DNA of 38,396 bases from CALZBJ01 sp945619025 (GCA_945619025.1 CALZBJ010000018.1:1-38396); one strand, 5' to 3'; positions 1-9,123 are shown, counted from the first letter of the stretch. Numbers and translations are program-made. The notes: generated by a model not told the origin, from the sequence alone.

Positions 1-996
1 GGCATCATCTGCATTGCCGGTTTGCACGAGGCAAAGCTCTACATTTTGCAGGAAAAGGTCGATGTTTTTAACGATATTTTGGGCATAGTGCGACACATTG
101 TTTTTAAGTCGGTTATCTTTTTCGCGTAACGCATCTTCCTCATCATTAAGATCAACAAAGGCGTCAAAGATCGCCCTAATGGCTGTAACGTAGGTCTTTT
201 CATTGTCATCCCAATCTTTGCTATTAGGGTCGGGATAAAAAGAGAGCCTCGGTAGCGACTCTTGGCTCATCACGATCAGCGTGCGTGAGAGTACTTTTTT
301 AAGCGATTCGTTAAAGGACTCACGATCATATTGCAATACAAAATTATAACGCTGAAAGAGCTTCTCGAGCTTTGCACGATGTTCGGCTTCATACTTGGAA
401 TCATCTTCCAAGATTAAGGGCAGGTAACTTCCTTCTTTAAAGATCGTTAGCGCTGAGTAAGGAGCATTGTCAGAGTCGCATATTGCGTTGATGACGCTCT
501 CTTCTAATTGACTAATGGCCTGATTAAAATTGAGCTCATTTTCCTGCAAAAGTAGGAATTTTCCGGCCTGTAAATAGCTTTTAAAAAGTCTCGAGATATG
601 GATCTGTTGATTCTCTTTAATCGCTTCACGCAATAAAAGGCGAGAGAGTAGAAACTTAATGTAGTTGATTAAGAAAATCGTGGTAAAACGCTGTTGCCCA
701 TCAATCAAATCATGACGCTCTTCACAGGCCTCATCTTTATGGCTCACCGTTACAATTGAGCCAGCAAAATAACGCGACGAATCACCGTTATTCGGATCGT
801 CATTTTGCGAATTGAGTGCGCTATTGTTTTTCCAGTCACGAATCAGCTTACGAATGTGCTCTTCTTCCCATTTATACGGGCGCTGATAGTGCGGAATCAC
901 CACCTTTTTCGGCGGAGCATCTTTTTGCGTTGATAGACTCGGAATATTATCCGTAATATGATAAAAATTCTTTAGTTCGGCGCCTTTTAAATCCAT
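1..996 (-). CDS. DUF262 domain protein (GmrSD-like), C-terminus cut off by the window edge
   Basis: The reading frame is open from an ATG at 994-996 to the window edge, giving 332 codons with no stop. Two hallmarks of the DUF262 (ParB/sulfiredoxin-like) domain are readable: IPHYQRPYKWEE near residue 41 and DGQQRFTT near residue 106. DUF262 proteins include the GmrS half of GmrSD type IV restriction enzymes, which act on modified DNA; many carry a C-terminal DUF1524 HNH nuclease domain, which would lie outside this window. The stretch after the domain is mostly helical and charged, as usual in the family. The start is supported by GTGGAG five bases upstream of the ATG. It is followed by the terminator-bounded gap unit and appears to be a separate unit. 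The family call is firm; nuclease activity and target are not visible here. A phage-defence role is inferred from the family. Confidence 0.85.
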   Translation of the reverse strand, partial: MDLKGAELKNFYHITDNIPSLSTQKDAPPKKVVIPHYQRPYKWEEEHIRKLIRDWKNNSALNSQNDDPNNGDSSRYFAGSIVTVSHKDEACEERHDLIDGQQRFTTIFLINYIKFLLSRLLLREAIKENQQIHISRLFKSYLQAGKFLLLQENELNFNQAISQLEESVINAICDSDNAPYSALTIFKEGSYLPLILEDDSKYEAEHRAKLEKLFQRYNFVLQYDRESFNESLKKVLSRTLIVMSQESLPRLSFYPDPNSKDWDDNEKTYVTAIRAIFDAFVDLNDEEDALREKDNRLKNNVSHYAQNIVKNIDLFLQNVELCLVQTGNADDA

Positions 997-1152
997 ACAA
1001 ACTCCACAATACTCTAATCATTTATTGATCTGTTTATTGATGCATGATCGATGTTATTCATGCTAAAACGATAAGAATTAGATAATATCATTGATTGTTA
1101 AGTGTCTGTGGGTTCGCTCACTTTTAAACCAAGCGGGGCGGATCCGGGCAAT

Positions 1153-1187
1153 AAAAAACCCGTAAATGAGGTTAATCACTTACGGGT
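1153..1187 (-). terminator. Intrinsic terminator of gap
   Basis: An inverted repeat (1158-1168 with 1177-1187, one mismatch, core ACCCGTAA/TTACGGGT) is followed on the minus strand by six Ts (1153-1158). It lies about 60 bases past the gap stop codon and closes the miaB-pepA-gap run. Confidence 0.85.
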
Positions 1188-1246
1188 CTTACTTTTTAAG
1201 CGGATTAATCGACTAGTCGTTTAATCGCTTAATGGATTCTTAGGGC

Positions 1247-2242
1247 TTATTTAGAGATATGCTCAACTAAATCAAGCACTTTGTTTGAGTAGCCGATTTC
1301 GTTATCGTACCAAGAAACCACTTTTACGAAGTTATCGGTTAATGCGATCCCTGCGTCTGCATCAAATACTGAGGTGCATGTTTCGCCTAAGAAGTCGGTT
1401 GAAACCACGGCATCTTCAGTGTATCCAAGAATACCTTTGAGTTCGCCTTCAGACATCTCTTTCATTTTTGCACAGATTTCAGCGTAGGTTGCGGGTTTTT
1501 TAAGGTTTACGGTTAAGTCAACGACTGATACGTTCGGAGTTGGAACGCGGAATGACATACCGGTTAATTTACCGTTTAACTCAGGGATAACAACGCCTAC
1601 TGCTTTCGCCGCACCCGTTGATGACGGGATGATGTTTTGTGATGCACCACGGCCACCGCGCCAGTCTTTCATTGAAGGACCGTCAACGGTTTTTTGCGTT
1701 GCTGTGGTTGCGTGAACCGTGGTCATAAGACCTGATTCAATGCCCCATGTATCGTTTAATACTTTTGCGATAGGCGCTAAGCAGTTTGTCGTACATGATG
1801 CGTTTGAAACAATATCTTCGCCTTTATAGGTTTTTTCGTTTACGCCCATTACAAACATTGGGGTTGCGTCTTTTGAAGGGCCAGTCATGACCACTTTTTT
1901 CGCACCCGCTTCGATATGTTTACGCGCTTTTTCGTCGGTTAAGAAGAGGCCCGTTCCTTCAACAACTACGTCTACGTTGATGTCGCCCCATTTAAGATCA
2001 GCAGGATCTCTTTCTGAGGTAACGCGGATTGTTTTACCGTTTACCACGAGTTGGCCATCTTTGATCTCAACGGTGCCGTTGAAACGGCCGTGTGTTGAGT
2101 CATATTTAAGCATATACGCCATATATTCAACGTCGATTAAGTCGTTAATGCCCACAACTTCGATGTCGTTACGCTCACATGCCGCACGGAATACAAAGCG
2201 ACCGATACGACCAAAACCATTAATACCCACACGAATTGTCAT
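1247..2242 (-). CDS. gap: Glyceraldehyde-3-phosphate dehydrogenase, type I
   Basis: Cytoplasmic glycolytic enzyme that oxidises glyceraldehyde-3-phosphate to 1,3-bisphosphoglycerate with NAD. The N-terminal Rossmann motif GINGFGRIGR (residues 6-15), the active-site segment SNASCTTNCLAP with catalytic Cys150, and the partner His177 in TTVHATT are all present. Asp34 in GINDL is the residue that favours NAD over NADP in this family. At 331 residues it has the usual full length. The start is supported by AAGGAG seven bases before the ATG. It lies 50 bases downstream of pepA on the same strand and ahead of a clear terminator, so it can be read as the last gene of a miaB-pepA-gap run. I saw no convincing promoter in the 50-base gap. 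It is the only gap-type gene in the window. Confidence 0.97.
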   Translation of the reverse strand: MTIRVGINGFGRIGRFVFRAACERNDIEVVGINDLIDVEYMAYMLKYDSTHGRFNGTVEIKDGQLVVNGKTIRVTSERDPADLKWGDINVDVVVEGTGLFLTDEKARKHIEAGAKKVVMTGPSKDATPMFVMGVNEKTYKGEDIVSNASCTTNCLAPIAKVLNDTWGIESGLMTTVHATTATQKTVDGPSMKDWRGGRGASQNIIPSSTGAAKAVGVVIPELNGKLTGMSFRVPTPNVSVVDLTVNLKKPATYAEICAKMKEMSEGELKGILGYTEDAVVSTDFLGETCTSVFDADAGIALTDNFVKVVSWYDNEIGYSNKVLDLVEHISK

Positions 2243-2292
2243 CTGATATCTCCTTTTTGAGAGTTTCGATAAAAATAGAAATGAAACGCTGA

Positions 2293-3780
2293 TTACGCTT
2301 CATATTTCTTTAAGAAATTGAGGAGTAGCGGAACAGGGCGCGCAGAAGCCCCCTTCTCTTTACCGGTAGTCCACGCGGTTCCTGCTACGTCTAAATGTGC
2401 CCATGGAATCTCTTTTACAAAGCGCTCAAGGAAGCATGCAGCGGTAATCGATCCCGCACCACGACCTGGGCTAATGTTTGCAATATCGGCAAAGTTGGAT
2501 TCAAGCATATCTTGGAAAGTATCTTCCCAAATAGGGAATTGCCATACCTGATCATCCGCTTTAAAAGCGCTCTCTTTGAGGCTTTCCGCAAGCGCGTCGT
2601 TGTTTGAAAATAGGCCGGATACGTCATAGCCAAGCGCTACAATAATCGCGCCGGTTAAGGTTGCGATATCGACGATCGCTTCAGGCTCATATTGCGTTGC
2701 GTAGGTAAGTGCGTCACATAAAATGAGACGGCCTTCCGCATCGGTATTTAAGTTTTCAATGGTGATCCCTGACATGCTTGTTAATACATCGCCCGGTTTA
2801 CACGCTTTGCCCGATGGCATATTTTCAACTGCAGGGATTACGCCCACAACATTGAGTTTCATGCCGAGTTCAGCTACAGCGCGGAACGTTCCGAGTACGG
2901 AGGCTGCGCCACACATATCAAACTTCATCTCATCCATGGCAGCGCCCGGTTTAAGTGAGATACCGCCTGAGTCGAAGGTGACTCCTTTACCTACAAGCGC
3001 AACGGGTTTTTCTTTCCCTTCGTTGTTATATTCTAAAACGATCAATCTTGGCGGTTCGTCACTGCCTTGAGCAACGCCTAAGAGTGATCCCATGCCAAGT
3101 TTTTCCATCTCCGCCTGATCAAGCACTTTGACCGTGATTGAAGGGAATTCTTCAGCCAATTTTTGCGCGCGTTCTGCAAGCGTTGTCGGATAAATTACAT
3201 TTCCGGGTGCATTACCTAAATCTTTGGTGAAGTTCATGCCGCTGACAAGGGCTTTACCGTAGTTAAATGCGTTTTCTAAACGGTCATTGGTCTCTTTTTC
3301 TAAGATATGAACGGTTTTAAGTGCGCGTGCTGGGGCTTTTTCACTTTTGCACTCATCATAGATATAGAGCGCTGAACCCACCGCTTGCATTAATGCAGGG
3401 AGCGAGGTCTCTTTTTCAACACAGCGATCAAGCAGTGCGAAGGTCACGCTTTCCGCTTTCGTGCCTTTTACCCAATTGGTCGCCGCTGTGACCCCTTTTT
3501 TAAGGTTTTTAAGATTGAGTTTTTCCTCTTTCCCAAACCCAACAAGGAGCAGACGTTTAGCTTTGATGCCCTCGACATTAAATAGAGGAAGCAGAGATCC
3601 GACCTTACCTGTAATATCGCCCGCATCCTTTAGCGCCTCGATTTGGCCATTCATGGCTTTATCGAGAATTTTTGCTTCATTTGAGAGCGCCTCTTCACAA
3701 ATTCCCACCACTAACACATCAGTTTCGTGTGTCGCTAGGGCATCCGTTGAGAGGGCAAAATTGATTTGATTGTTACTCAT
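2293..3780 (-). CDS. pepA: Leucyl aminopeptidase (M17, PepA type)
   Basis: Cytosolic hexameric metallo-exopeptidase removing N-terminal amino acids from peptides; PepA of E. coli also binds DNA in Xer recombination and in carAB control. The family signature NTDAEGRL is at residues 345-352. The expected two-metal ligands can be placed as Lys265, Asp270, Asp288, Asp347 and Glu349, with catalytic Lys277 and Arg351, each five residues earlier than in E. coli PepA. Length (495) is close to the E. coli protein (503). The N-terminal third (residues 1-170) is the less conserved regulatory domain. It begins 25 bases after miaB and ends 50 bases before gap on the same strand, so co-transcription is likely. 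Whether this copy has the DNA-binding role cannot be read from sequence. Confidence 0.96.
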   Translation of the reverse strand: MSNNQINFALSTDALATHETDVLVVGICEEALSNEAKILDKAMNGQIEALKDAGDITGKVGSLLPLFNVEGIKAKRLLLVGFGKEEKLNLKNLKKGVTAATNWVKGTKAESVTFALLDRCVEKETSLPALMQAVGSALYIYDECKSEKAPARALKTVHILEKETNDRLENAFNYGKALVSGMNFTKDLGNAPGNVIYPTTLAERAQKLAEEFPSITVKVLDQAEMEKLGMGSLLGVAQGSDEPPRLIVLEYNNEGKEKPVALVGKGVTFDSGGISLKPGAAMDEMKFDMCGAASVLGTFRAVAELGMKLNVVGVIPAVENMPSGKACKPGDVLTSMSGITIENLNTDAEGRLILCDALTYATQYEPEAIVDIATLTGAIIVALGYDVSGLFSNNDALAESLKESAFKADDQVWQFPIWEDTFQDMLESNFADIANISPGRGAGSITAACFLERFVKEIPWAHLDVAGTAWTTGKEKGASARPVPLLLNFLKKYEA

Positions 3781-3805
3781 AATTTCCTCTATTTTTCGTT
3801 ATATA

Positions 3806-5143
3806 TTAAAGAACGAGACGGCCACGCAGTGAATTGGGGAACGCTTCGGTGATGACAACATCACAAAATTGTCCGATCAATTCTTGTGGGCCTTGGAAGT
3901 TCACAACTCGGTTATTTTCAGTGCGTCCCGCAAGTTCGCGCGGATCGTTTTTAGACGGGCGATCCACTAAAATGCGTTGGGTTGTGCCCACCATATTTTG
4001 TGAAATGGTGCTCGCTTGTTCAGATAGACGTTTTTGTAGGCGTGCTAAGCGCTCTTTTTTCTCTTCCATGGGAACATCATCAGGAAGGTTTGACGCAGGC
4101 GTACCTGGGCGGGGCGAGTAGATAAAACTAAAGGAGTGATCATAGCCGATCTCTTCCACAAGTTTCATTGTCTCTTCAAATTCCTCTGCCGTTTCGCCTG
4201 GGAAACCGACGATCAGATCCGTTGAGATGGAGATTTCAGGGCGGATTTCACGCAGTTTACGAATTTTTTCGATATATTCAGCCGCCGTATGATTGCGTTT
4301 CATCATCATTAAGATGCGATCAGAACCTGATTGGACCGGAAGATGAAGATGCGAAACCAGTTTTGGAACGCGCGCATAGGCTTCGATTAAACGGTCCGAA
4401 AATGCCAGCGGGTGAGAGGTGGTATAACGGATTCGTTCGATCCCCTCAATTTGCGCCACATATTCGATTAAAAGCGCAAGGTCGCCAATTTTCCCATCGG
4501 GCATTTCACCGCGATAATCGTTGACGTTTTGGCCAAGCATCGTGACTTCACGCACGCCTTGTTCTGCTAAAATCGCAATTTCACCGATTACATCGATAAA
4601 GGGGCGCGAAATCTCTTCACCACGCGTATACGGCACGATACAGAATGAGCAATATTTGTTACAGCCCTCCATGATCGATACAAATGCGGTAACGCCTTCT
4701 GCGCGAGGTTTAGGAAGATGGTCAAATTTCTCAATTTCGGGGAATGATACGTCCACTTGAGTCCCGTTGCCTTTCCAGACATCCATCACCATTTTAGGTA
4801 GGCGATGCAGGGTTTGTGGTCCAAAAATCACATCAACGTAAGGGGCGCGCTTTTTAACGGCTTCGCCTTCTTGGCTCGCAACGCAGCCGCCAACGCCGAT
4901 AATCAATTCAGGATTTTCTTCTTTTAGTTTGCGCCAGCGCCCAAGTTCAGAGAAGACTTTTTCTTGCGCTTTTTCGCGGATCGAGCAGGTATTTAAGATT
5001 AAAACGTCTGCTTCGTTAATATTTTCGGTTCGCTCAAGGTTGCAAAAGACATTCAAGCTGTCGGCCATTTTCTTTGAGTCATACTCATTCATTTGGCAAC
5101 CTTGGGTTTGGATATAAAATTTCTTTTGTGCCGAGTGGGTCAT
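3806..5143 (-). CDS. miaB: tRNA-2-methylthio-N6-dimethylallyladenosine synthase
   Basis: Radical-SAM methylthiotransferase that adds the 2-methylthio group to i6A37 of tRNAs reading UNN codons. The N-terminal UPF0004 domain carries the three auxiliary-cluster cysteines Cys16, Cys53 and Cys87. The radical-SAM motif CNKYCSFC gives Cys161, Cys165 and Cys168, followed by IVPYTRGEEISR, which is typical of MiaB rather than RimO or MtaB. A TRAM domain occupies roughly residues 380-445. Length 445 is normal. It is the first gene of the miaB-pepA-gap run. A possible minus-strand promoter (TAAAAT near 5210, weak -35) lies in the spacer to the divergent nadA. In E. coli miaB is usually near ybeZ/ybeY, which are not seen here. 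Confidence 0.96.
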   Translation of the reverse strand: MTHSAQKKFYIQTQGCQMNEYDSKKMADSLNVFCNLERTENINEADVLILNTCSIREKAQEKVFSELGRWRKLKEENPELIIGVGGCVASQEGEAVKKRAPYVDVIFGPQTLHRLPKMVMDVWKGNGTQVDVSFPEIEKFDHLPKPRAEGVTAFVSIMEGCNKYCSFCIVPYTRGEEISRPFIDVIGEIAILAEQGVREVTMLGQNVNDYRGEMPDGKIGDLALLIEYVAQIEGIERIRYTTSHPLAFSDRLIEAYARVPKLVSHLHLPVQSGSDRILMMMKRNHTAAEYIEKIRKLREIRPEISISTDLIVGFPGETAEEFEETMKLVEEIGYDHSFSFIYSPRPGTPASNLPDDVPMEEKKERLARLQKRLSEQASTISQNMVGTTQRILVDRPSKNDPRELAGRTENNRVVNFQGPQELIGQFCDVVITEAFPNSLRGRLVL

Positions 5144-5351
5144 ATATCTTTTATTAATAAGTCGTTATCGGTGAATCGTAATAATGGGGCTATTTTAGCT
5201 TATTTCAAGAGTGAATTCAGGTTAATTTTCCATCGATTAGAAAAGGGCAGAATCCTTACAAAAAATCACAAAAGGCGTTCGTTTATTAAATTATCTCAGC
5301 GATATATCATGAAAGAATGACCGGTTAGTAAAATTATTGAGGGTTTTTAAG

Positions 5352-5388
5352 TTGAATCTTTCTGTAAATAGGATATGCTCAAATTGAG
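5352..5388 (+). promoter_or_regulatory. Candidate nadA promoter with an overlapping CTCAAATTGAG dyad
   Basis: TTGAAT (5352-5357), a 16-base spacer and TATGCT (5374-5379) form a moderate sigma70-like promoter about 60 bases before the nadA start. A perfect 5-base dyad, CTCAA-A-TTGAG (5378-5388), overlaps the end of the -10 and the likely start site, where a repressor would sit. The regulator is unknown. Confidence 0.4.
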
Positions 5389-5436
5389 TATTAATAAAAA
5401 TAATCATAAAACAGTTATAAATGAAAGGAGTGAGGA

Positions 5437-6465
5437 ATGAATCCGGGAATAAATAAAGAGCGAATTTCACTGCCCGAAGGACACGCCGTGCATGGCGATT
5501 TAACGGATGCAGATATCGAACGTCTAACGGAGGCAATTGCCGAAGCATTAACTGCTAATAACGCGACGATTGTGGCGCATTATTATACCGATCCGTTGAT
5601 TCAAACATTGGCAGAGAAGACCGGCGGATGCGTGGCGGACTCGCTTGAGATGGCACGTTTTGGCCGAGATACGGAGGCCGATACGTTAGTTGTGGCCGGG
5701 GTTAAATTTATGGGAGAGACGGCGAAGATCTTAAGTCCTGATAAACGGGTATTATTGCCGGATTTAGCGGCGGCGTGCTCCCTTGATTTAAGTTGCCCGA
5801 TTGATGAATTTAGTGCGTTTTGCGATCAGCATCCTGATCGTACGGTTGTAGTTTACGCCAATACCAGTGCCGAGGTGAAAGCGCGGGCGGATTGGGTGGT
5901 GACATCGGCCGTTGGGCTTGAGATTGTGCGAGCGCTTCATCAGCAAGGTGAAAAAATCCTCTGGGGACCGGATCAGCATCTCGGGCGCTATATCGAAAAA
6001 GAGACGGGCGCGGATATGGTGATTTGGGCGGGGAGCTGCATTGTGCATGATGAATTTAAGGCGGATGAGCTCATTAAATATAAGGCGCGTTATCCCAATG
6101 CATCGGTGCTCGTTCATCCAGAATCGCCGATGGATGTCATTGCTGAGGCCGATGCGGTGGGTTCAACGTCACAATTGATTCGCGCAGCAAAAGCTTCACC
6201 GGCAACAGAGTTTATTGTGGCGACCGATCGAGGGATTTTCCATAAAATGCAAGAAGCGGTACCGGGGAAAACCCTCCATATTGCGCCGACGGCGAGTCAT
6301 GATGTCAGTTGCCGAAGCTGTGGGGCGTGTCCATGGATGGCGATGAATCATCTAGAGAAGATTTTGCATGTCCTTGAAACCGGCGAGAATCAGATTGAAG
6401 TGCCGGAAAGCATTCGTAAAAAAGCGAAAATAGGCATTGATAGAATGCTCAATTTTCGCTCTTAA
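5437..6465 (+). CDS. nadA: Quinolinate synthase A
   Basis: 4Fe-4S enzyme that condenses iminoaspartate with dihydroxyacetone phosphate to quinolinate, the second step of de novo NAD synthesis. The N-terminal motif VAHYYTDPLIQ and three cluster cysteines at Cys114, Cys201 and Cys298 (the last within CRSCGACPW) match the E. coli positions Cys113, Cys200 and Cys297 almost exactly. The length of 342 fits the E. coli-type subfamily. The start is supported by AAAGGAG eight bases upstream. No nadB or nadC is adjacent, so the iminoaspartate source must be encoded elsewhere. The gene stands alone, transcribed away from miaB and towards pgeF. Confidence 0.97.
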   Translation: MNPGINKERISLPEGHAVHGDLTDADIERLTEAIAEALTANNATIVAHYYTDPLIQTLAEKTGGCVADSLEMARFGRDTEADTLVVAGVKFMGETAKILSPDKRVLLPDLAAACSLDLSCPIDEFSAFCDQHPDRTVVVYANTSAEVKARADWVVTSAVGLEIVRALHQQGEKILWGPDQHLGRYIEKETGADMVIWAGSCIVHDEFKADELIKYKARYPNASVLVHPESPMDVIAEADAVGSTSQLIRAAKASPATEFIVATDRGIFHKMQEAVPGKTLHIAPTASHDVSCRSCGACPWMAMNHLEKILHVLETGENQIEVPESIRKKAKIGIDRMLNFRS

Positions 6466-6503
6466 AGGGGAATAAACCCTATAGTTTTTTGGGTGATGGC
6501 AGG

Positions 6504-7325
6504 TTAGGGATCAATCCAGATTAGACTTGCCATGCGCCCTGATTGATTGCCATCACGGCGATAAGAGTGAAAGAGTTCTCGGTCGCTGTAGGTACAAAAA
6601 TCGCCGCCAAAAATATGTTCATTTGGAATCCCAAGATGGGTGAGACGGTTTTTAGCGAGCTGATAGATATCGGCAAAGACACGGCCTTCCACTTCAGAGG
6701 GAGAGGGTCTAAATATCGCCTGATGATCCGAATGGTGAGATGAAATCCCGAGTTGACGCTCGCGAAGTTCAAGACTCATGCGCACCTCTTGGCCAATCTC
6801 AAACGCTTTTTGCGAAATTGCCGGCCCAAGCCAGATGTAATATTCATCGAGCGGAAATTGAGCGAGAGCGAGCGTCTCTTCGATCATATTGGTAAGCAGA
6901 CTCTTCCAACCGGCGTGAATTCCCGCCACCTCTTTTCCTTCCCGATGCGCCACTAAAATGGGCAAACAATCAGCGGTAAGAATGTAGGAAACCTCATGAG
7001 GCTTTGCGGTAATCGAGGCATCAGCACCGACGCCAATCAGTCTTTCATCAATGCGCACGGCAATGTTGGAATGAATCTGATTGAGATAACACACCGTGCC
7101 TGGCACCTCGAGTGCATCAAAGAGCCGGGATCTATTTTCCAGCACATGGGCGCGATTGTCTCCGCTTGAGAGGCCTAAATTAAGCCGATCAAACGGCGCT
7201 TCACTTACGCCTCCAATGCGGGTTGTAGTATAGGCGCGAACATTTGGAATCTCGGGCCAAGTCGGCGTTAATAGCGTCATACCCGAGAGATCAATCAATC
7301 CTTTTTTAGAAATGGTCTTTGACAT
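6504..7325 (-). CDS. pgeF: Peptidoglycan editing factor / YfiH (LACC1) family
   Basis: Cytosolic Cu/Zn multi-copper-oxidase-like protein. E. coli PgeF removes mis-incorporated L-Ser from UDP-MurNAc peptides, and family members also act as purine nucleoside phosphorylases. Family motifs are visible in order: TRIGGVSEAPFDRLNLG, NQIHSN, LTADCLPILVAH, GIHAGWKSL, WLGPAIS and GGDFCTYSD near the C-terminus, supplying the metal-binding Cys and His residues. The start is uncertain. GTG 7343 and ATG 7334 overlap the end of rluD more deeply. ATG 7325 is chosen as a compromise. ATG 7280 aligns best with the E. coli N-terminus but has no clear ribosome binding site. It follows rluD with overlap, the usual rluD-pgeF pairing. 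Confidence 0.9.
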   Translation of the reverse strand: MSKTISKKGLIDLSGMTLLTPTWPEIPNVRAYTTTRIGGVSEAPFDRLNLGLSSGDNRAHVLENRSRLFDALEVPGTVCYLNQIHSNIAVRIDERLIGVGADASITAKPHEVSYILTADCLPILVAHREGKEVAGIHAGWKSLLTNMIEETLALAQFPLDEYYIWLGPAISQKAFEIGQEVRMSLELRERQLGISSHHSDHQAIFRPSPSEVEGRVFADIYQLAKNRLTHLGIPNEHIFGGDFCTYSDRELFHSYRRDGNQSGRMASLIWIDP

Positions 7326-8304
7326 AGAGCTCATGATCCTCACGAATGGCGTCGATTAGCGTCGTCATATCTTTGGGCAGTGGCGCAGTTGCAAGCACTT
7401 CTTCACCGGTTTTTGGGTGGATAAATCCAACCTGATAGGCGTGGAGCGCTTGGCGTCTAAATCCGCGTAAAACATTTTCCGCATGATGGGTAAATTTTCT
7501 CGGGATTTTAAGGCGGCTGCCGTAATCTGGATCGCCCACAATGGGAAGATTGATATGTTGCATATGCACGCGAATCTGGTGAGTACGACCGGTCTCTAAA
7601 TGGCATTCCACTAAGGTGTGCTCACGGAAACGTTCAAGCACGCGAATGTGCGTAATCGCCTCTTTACCAGGATTCTCTTCAAGCTCTTCATCGTATTCGG
7701 TAATCATCATTTTTTTGCGATTATAGGGATTGCGCCCGATAAACGCATCGACGGTACGGCCCGAGATAAGTTCGCCCACAAGTAATGCTTGATAGACGCG
7801 GGTGACGGTACGTTCGGCAAATTGCTTTTGTAACGCTTCCGCGGTCTCTTCATTTTTGGCAATCACTAATGCGCCGGAGGTCTCTTTATCAAGGCGGTGG
7901 ACAATGCCCGCACGCTCAAGATCTTTCAGCGGCGGATAGTGATAGAGCAGGGCGTTCATCAGGGTGTTATTGGGATTTCCGGCACCGGGATGCACCACCA
8001 TGCCCGCCGATTTATTGACGATCAACAGATCATCATCTTCATATAAGATATCAAGGGCGATCGCTTGCGGTTCGGGCGCGGAAGCCCCTTCATCGATCTC
8101 GATCTCAAGGCTTACCTCTTCACCGCCTTCGACAATGTCGCGGGGTTTGGGAACTTTGCCATTCATCAAAACTTTCTTCGCTTTGATAAGATTTTGAATT
8201 TGATTGCGTGAAATCTCAGGGAAAACTTGCGATAATACGAGATCAATTCGCGAGCCCGCATGGGCCTCGGTTAAAACTGTGGTAAATGTTTCTGAACGTT
8301 TCAT
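7306..8304 (-). CDS. rluD: 23S rRNA pseudouridine synthase D
   Basis: Makes pseudouridines 1911, 1915 and 1917 in helix 69 of 23S rRNA. An N-terminal S4 RNA-binding domain occupies about residues 17-75 (RIDLVLSQVFPEISRNQIQN is recognisable), followed by the RluA-type catalytic domain. The motif GIVHRLDKETSG puts the catalytic aspartate at residue 139, the same number as in E. coli RluD. The later RTHQIRVHM segment is also present. Length 332 is normal. The gene is divergent from bamD across only about 50 bases and overlaps pgeF, an arrangement conserved in many gammaproteobacteria. RluC is the main alternative, but the gene order favours RluD. Confidence 0.95.
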   Translation of the reverse strand: MKRSETFTTVLTEAHAGSRIDLVLSQVFPEISRNQIQNLIKAKKVLMNGKVPKPRDIVEGGEEVSLEIEIDEGASAPEPQAIALDILYEDDDLLIVNKSAGMVVHPGAGNPNNTLMNALLYHYPPLKDLERAGIVHRLDKETSGALVIAKNEETAEALQKQFAERTVTRVYQALLVGELISGRTVDAFIGRNPYNRKKMMITEYDEELEENPGKEAITHIRVLERFREHTLVECHLETGRTHQIRVHMQHINLPIVGDPDYGSRLKIPRKFTHHAENVLRGFRRQALHAYQVGFIHPKTGEEVLATAPLPKDMTTLIDAIREDHELYVKDHF

Positions 8305-8320
8305 AACTTTTGGGTATAAT
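8292..8320 (+). promoter_or_regulatory. bamD promoter
   Basis: A perfect TATAAT at 8315-8320, with CTGAAC at 8292-8297 (17-base spacer) as a weak -35. The predicted start near 8327 lies downstream of the TTG at 8310, so only the ATG at 8358 can serve as the bamD start. The element sits in the rluD/bamD divergent spacer. Confidence 0.55.
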
Positions 8321-8357
8321 TTCGTTGCTGATTAAATTTAGGAACCATATTAATAAA

Positions 8358-9122
8358 ATGAATAAGAAATTTCTAAGACTTTTTGTCTCCACGCTGGTTA
8401 TTGTCGGCCTATCAAGCTGTTCTACACCGCGAGAAGATCGTATTAAACGAATGTCAGCGGTTCAACTGCTCGAAGAAGGGGATCGTGAAGTAAAAAGCGG
8501 TAACTATAAATCGTCGGTGGATCATTTTAACGCAGTTGAAGCTCGTTTTCCTCATAGTTCTTTAGCCGAGCAAGCGAAGTTTAATAAAATTTATGCGCTC
8601 TATCACGATCGTAATTTTGATGAGGCACTGCGCGAAATTGATGATTTTATGAAGCTCTATCCCAATCATCCGGATATCGCTTATGCGTGGTACATGCAAG
8701 GTTTAATCAACTTTGACCGTGCACGTTCTATCTTAGATAAATTGATGCCGCCCGATCGTTCTAAAATTGATCAGCAGCAGATGACCGATTCTCTTAATTC
8801 ATTTTTACATATTCTAGAGCATTATCCCGATAGCGTCTATGCAGATGATTCAGCAAAACGTGTGATCTATCTGCGTAACACTCTCGCCGAATCCGAAATG
8901 CACATCGCTGAGTTCTATTTCAAGCGTAAAGCCTATGTCGGCGCGGCCAATCGTGCGCAATATGTGCTCGATCATTATGACCAAACACCGTCACTTTCCG
9001 ATGCGCTCTATCTTCAAGTCAAATCTTATCGTGAGCTTGGGTTAACGGATTTAGCGGAGAATCGCCTCGCGTTATTGCGCCATAACTTCCCGCAAGATTC
9101 TCGTTTAGCTGAGTTTAATTAA
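8358..9122 (+). CDS. bamD: Outer membrane protein assembly lipoprotein BamD
   Basis: Essential lipoprotein of the BAM complex that folds beta-barrel proteins into the outer membrane. From ATG 8358 the protein is 254 residues with a lipoprotein signal peptide ending in LSSC, the acylated cysteine being Cys21. TPR-like helical repeats follow: a motif around residues 38-75 (GDREVKSGNYKSSVDHFNAV) and further repeats spaced by about 38 residues, as in the YfiO family. A longer frame opens at TTG 8310, but that would put the signal peptide 16 residues inside the protein and overlap the -10 element, so ATG 8358 is chosen. A modest AGGAA precedes it. It is divergent from rluD and ends one base before waaA. 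Confidence 0.95.
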   Translation: MNKKFLRLFVSTLVIVGLSSCSTPREDRIKRMSAVQLLEEGDREVKSGNYKSSVDHFNAVEARFPHSSLAEQAKFNKIYALYHDRNFDEALREIDDFMKLYPNHPDIAYAWYMQGLINFDRARSILDKLMPPDRSKIDQQQMTDSLNSFLHILEHYPDSVYADDSAKRVIYLRNTLAESEMHIAEFYFKRKAYVGAANRAQYVLDHYDQTPSLSDALYLQVKSYRELGLTDLAENRLALLRHNFPQDSRLAEFN

Positions 9123-9123
9123 T

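Noticed and set aside
1018..1055. Repeated TTATTGAT pair upstream of the DUF262 gene
   Set aside because: Only two short AT-rich copies without regular spacing or symmetry; not enough to call an operator or repeat array.
8310..8357. TTG start for bamD
   Set aside because: It would overlap the -10 element and bury the lipoprotein signal peptide; ATG 8358 fits the LSSC lipobox.
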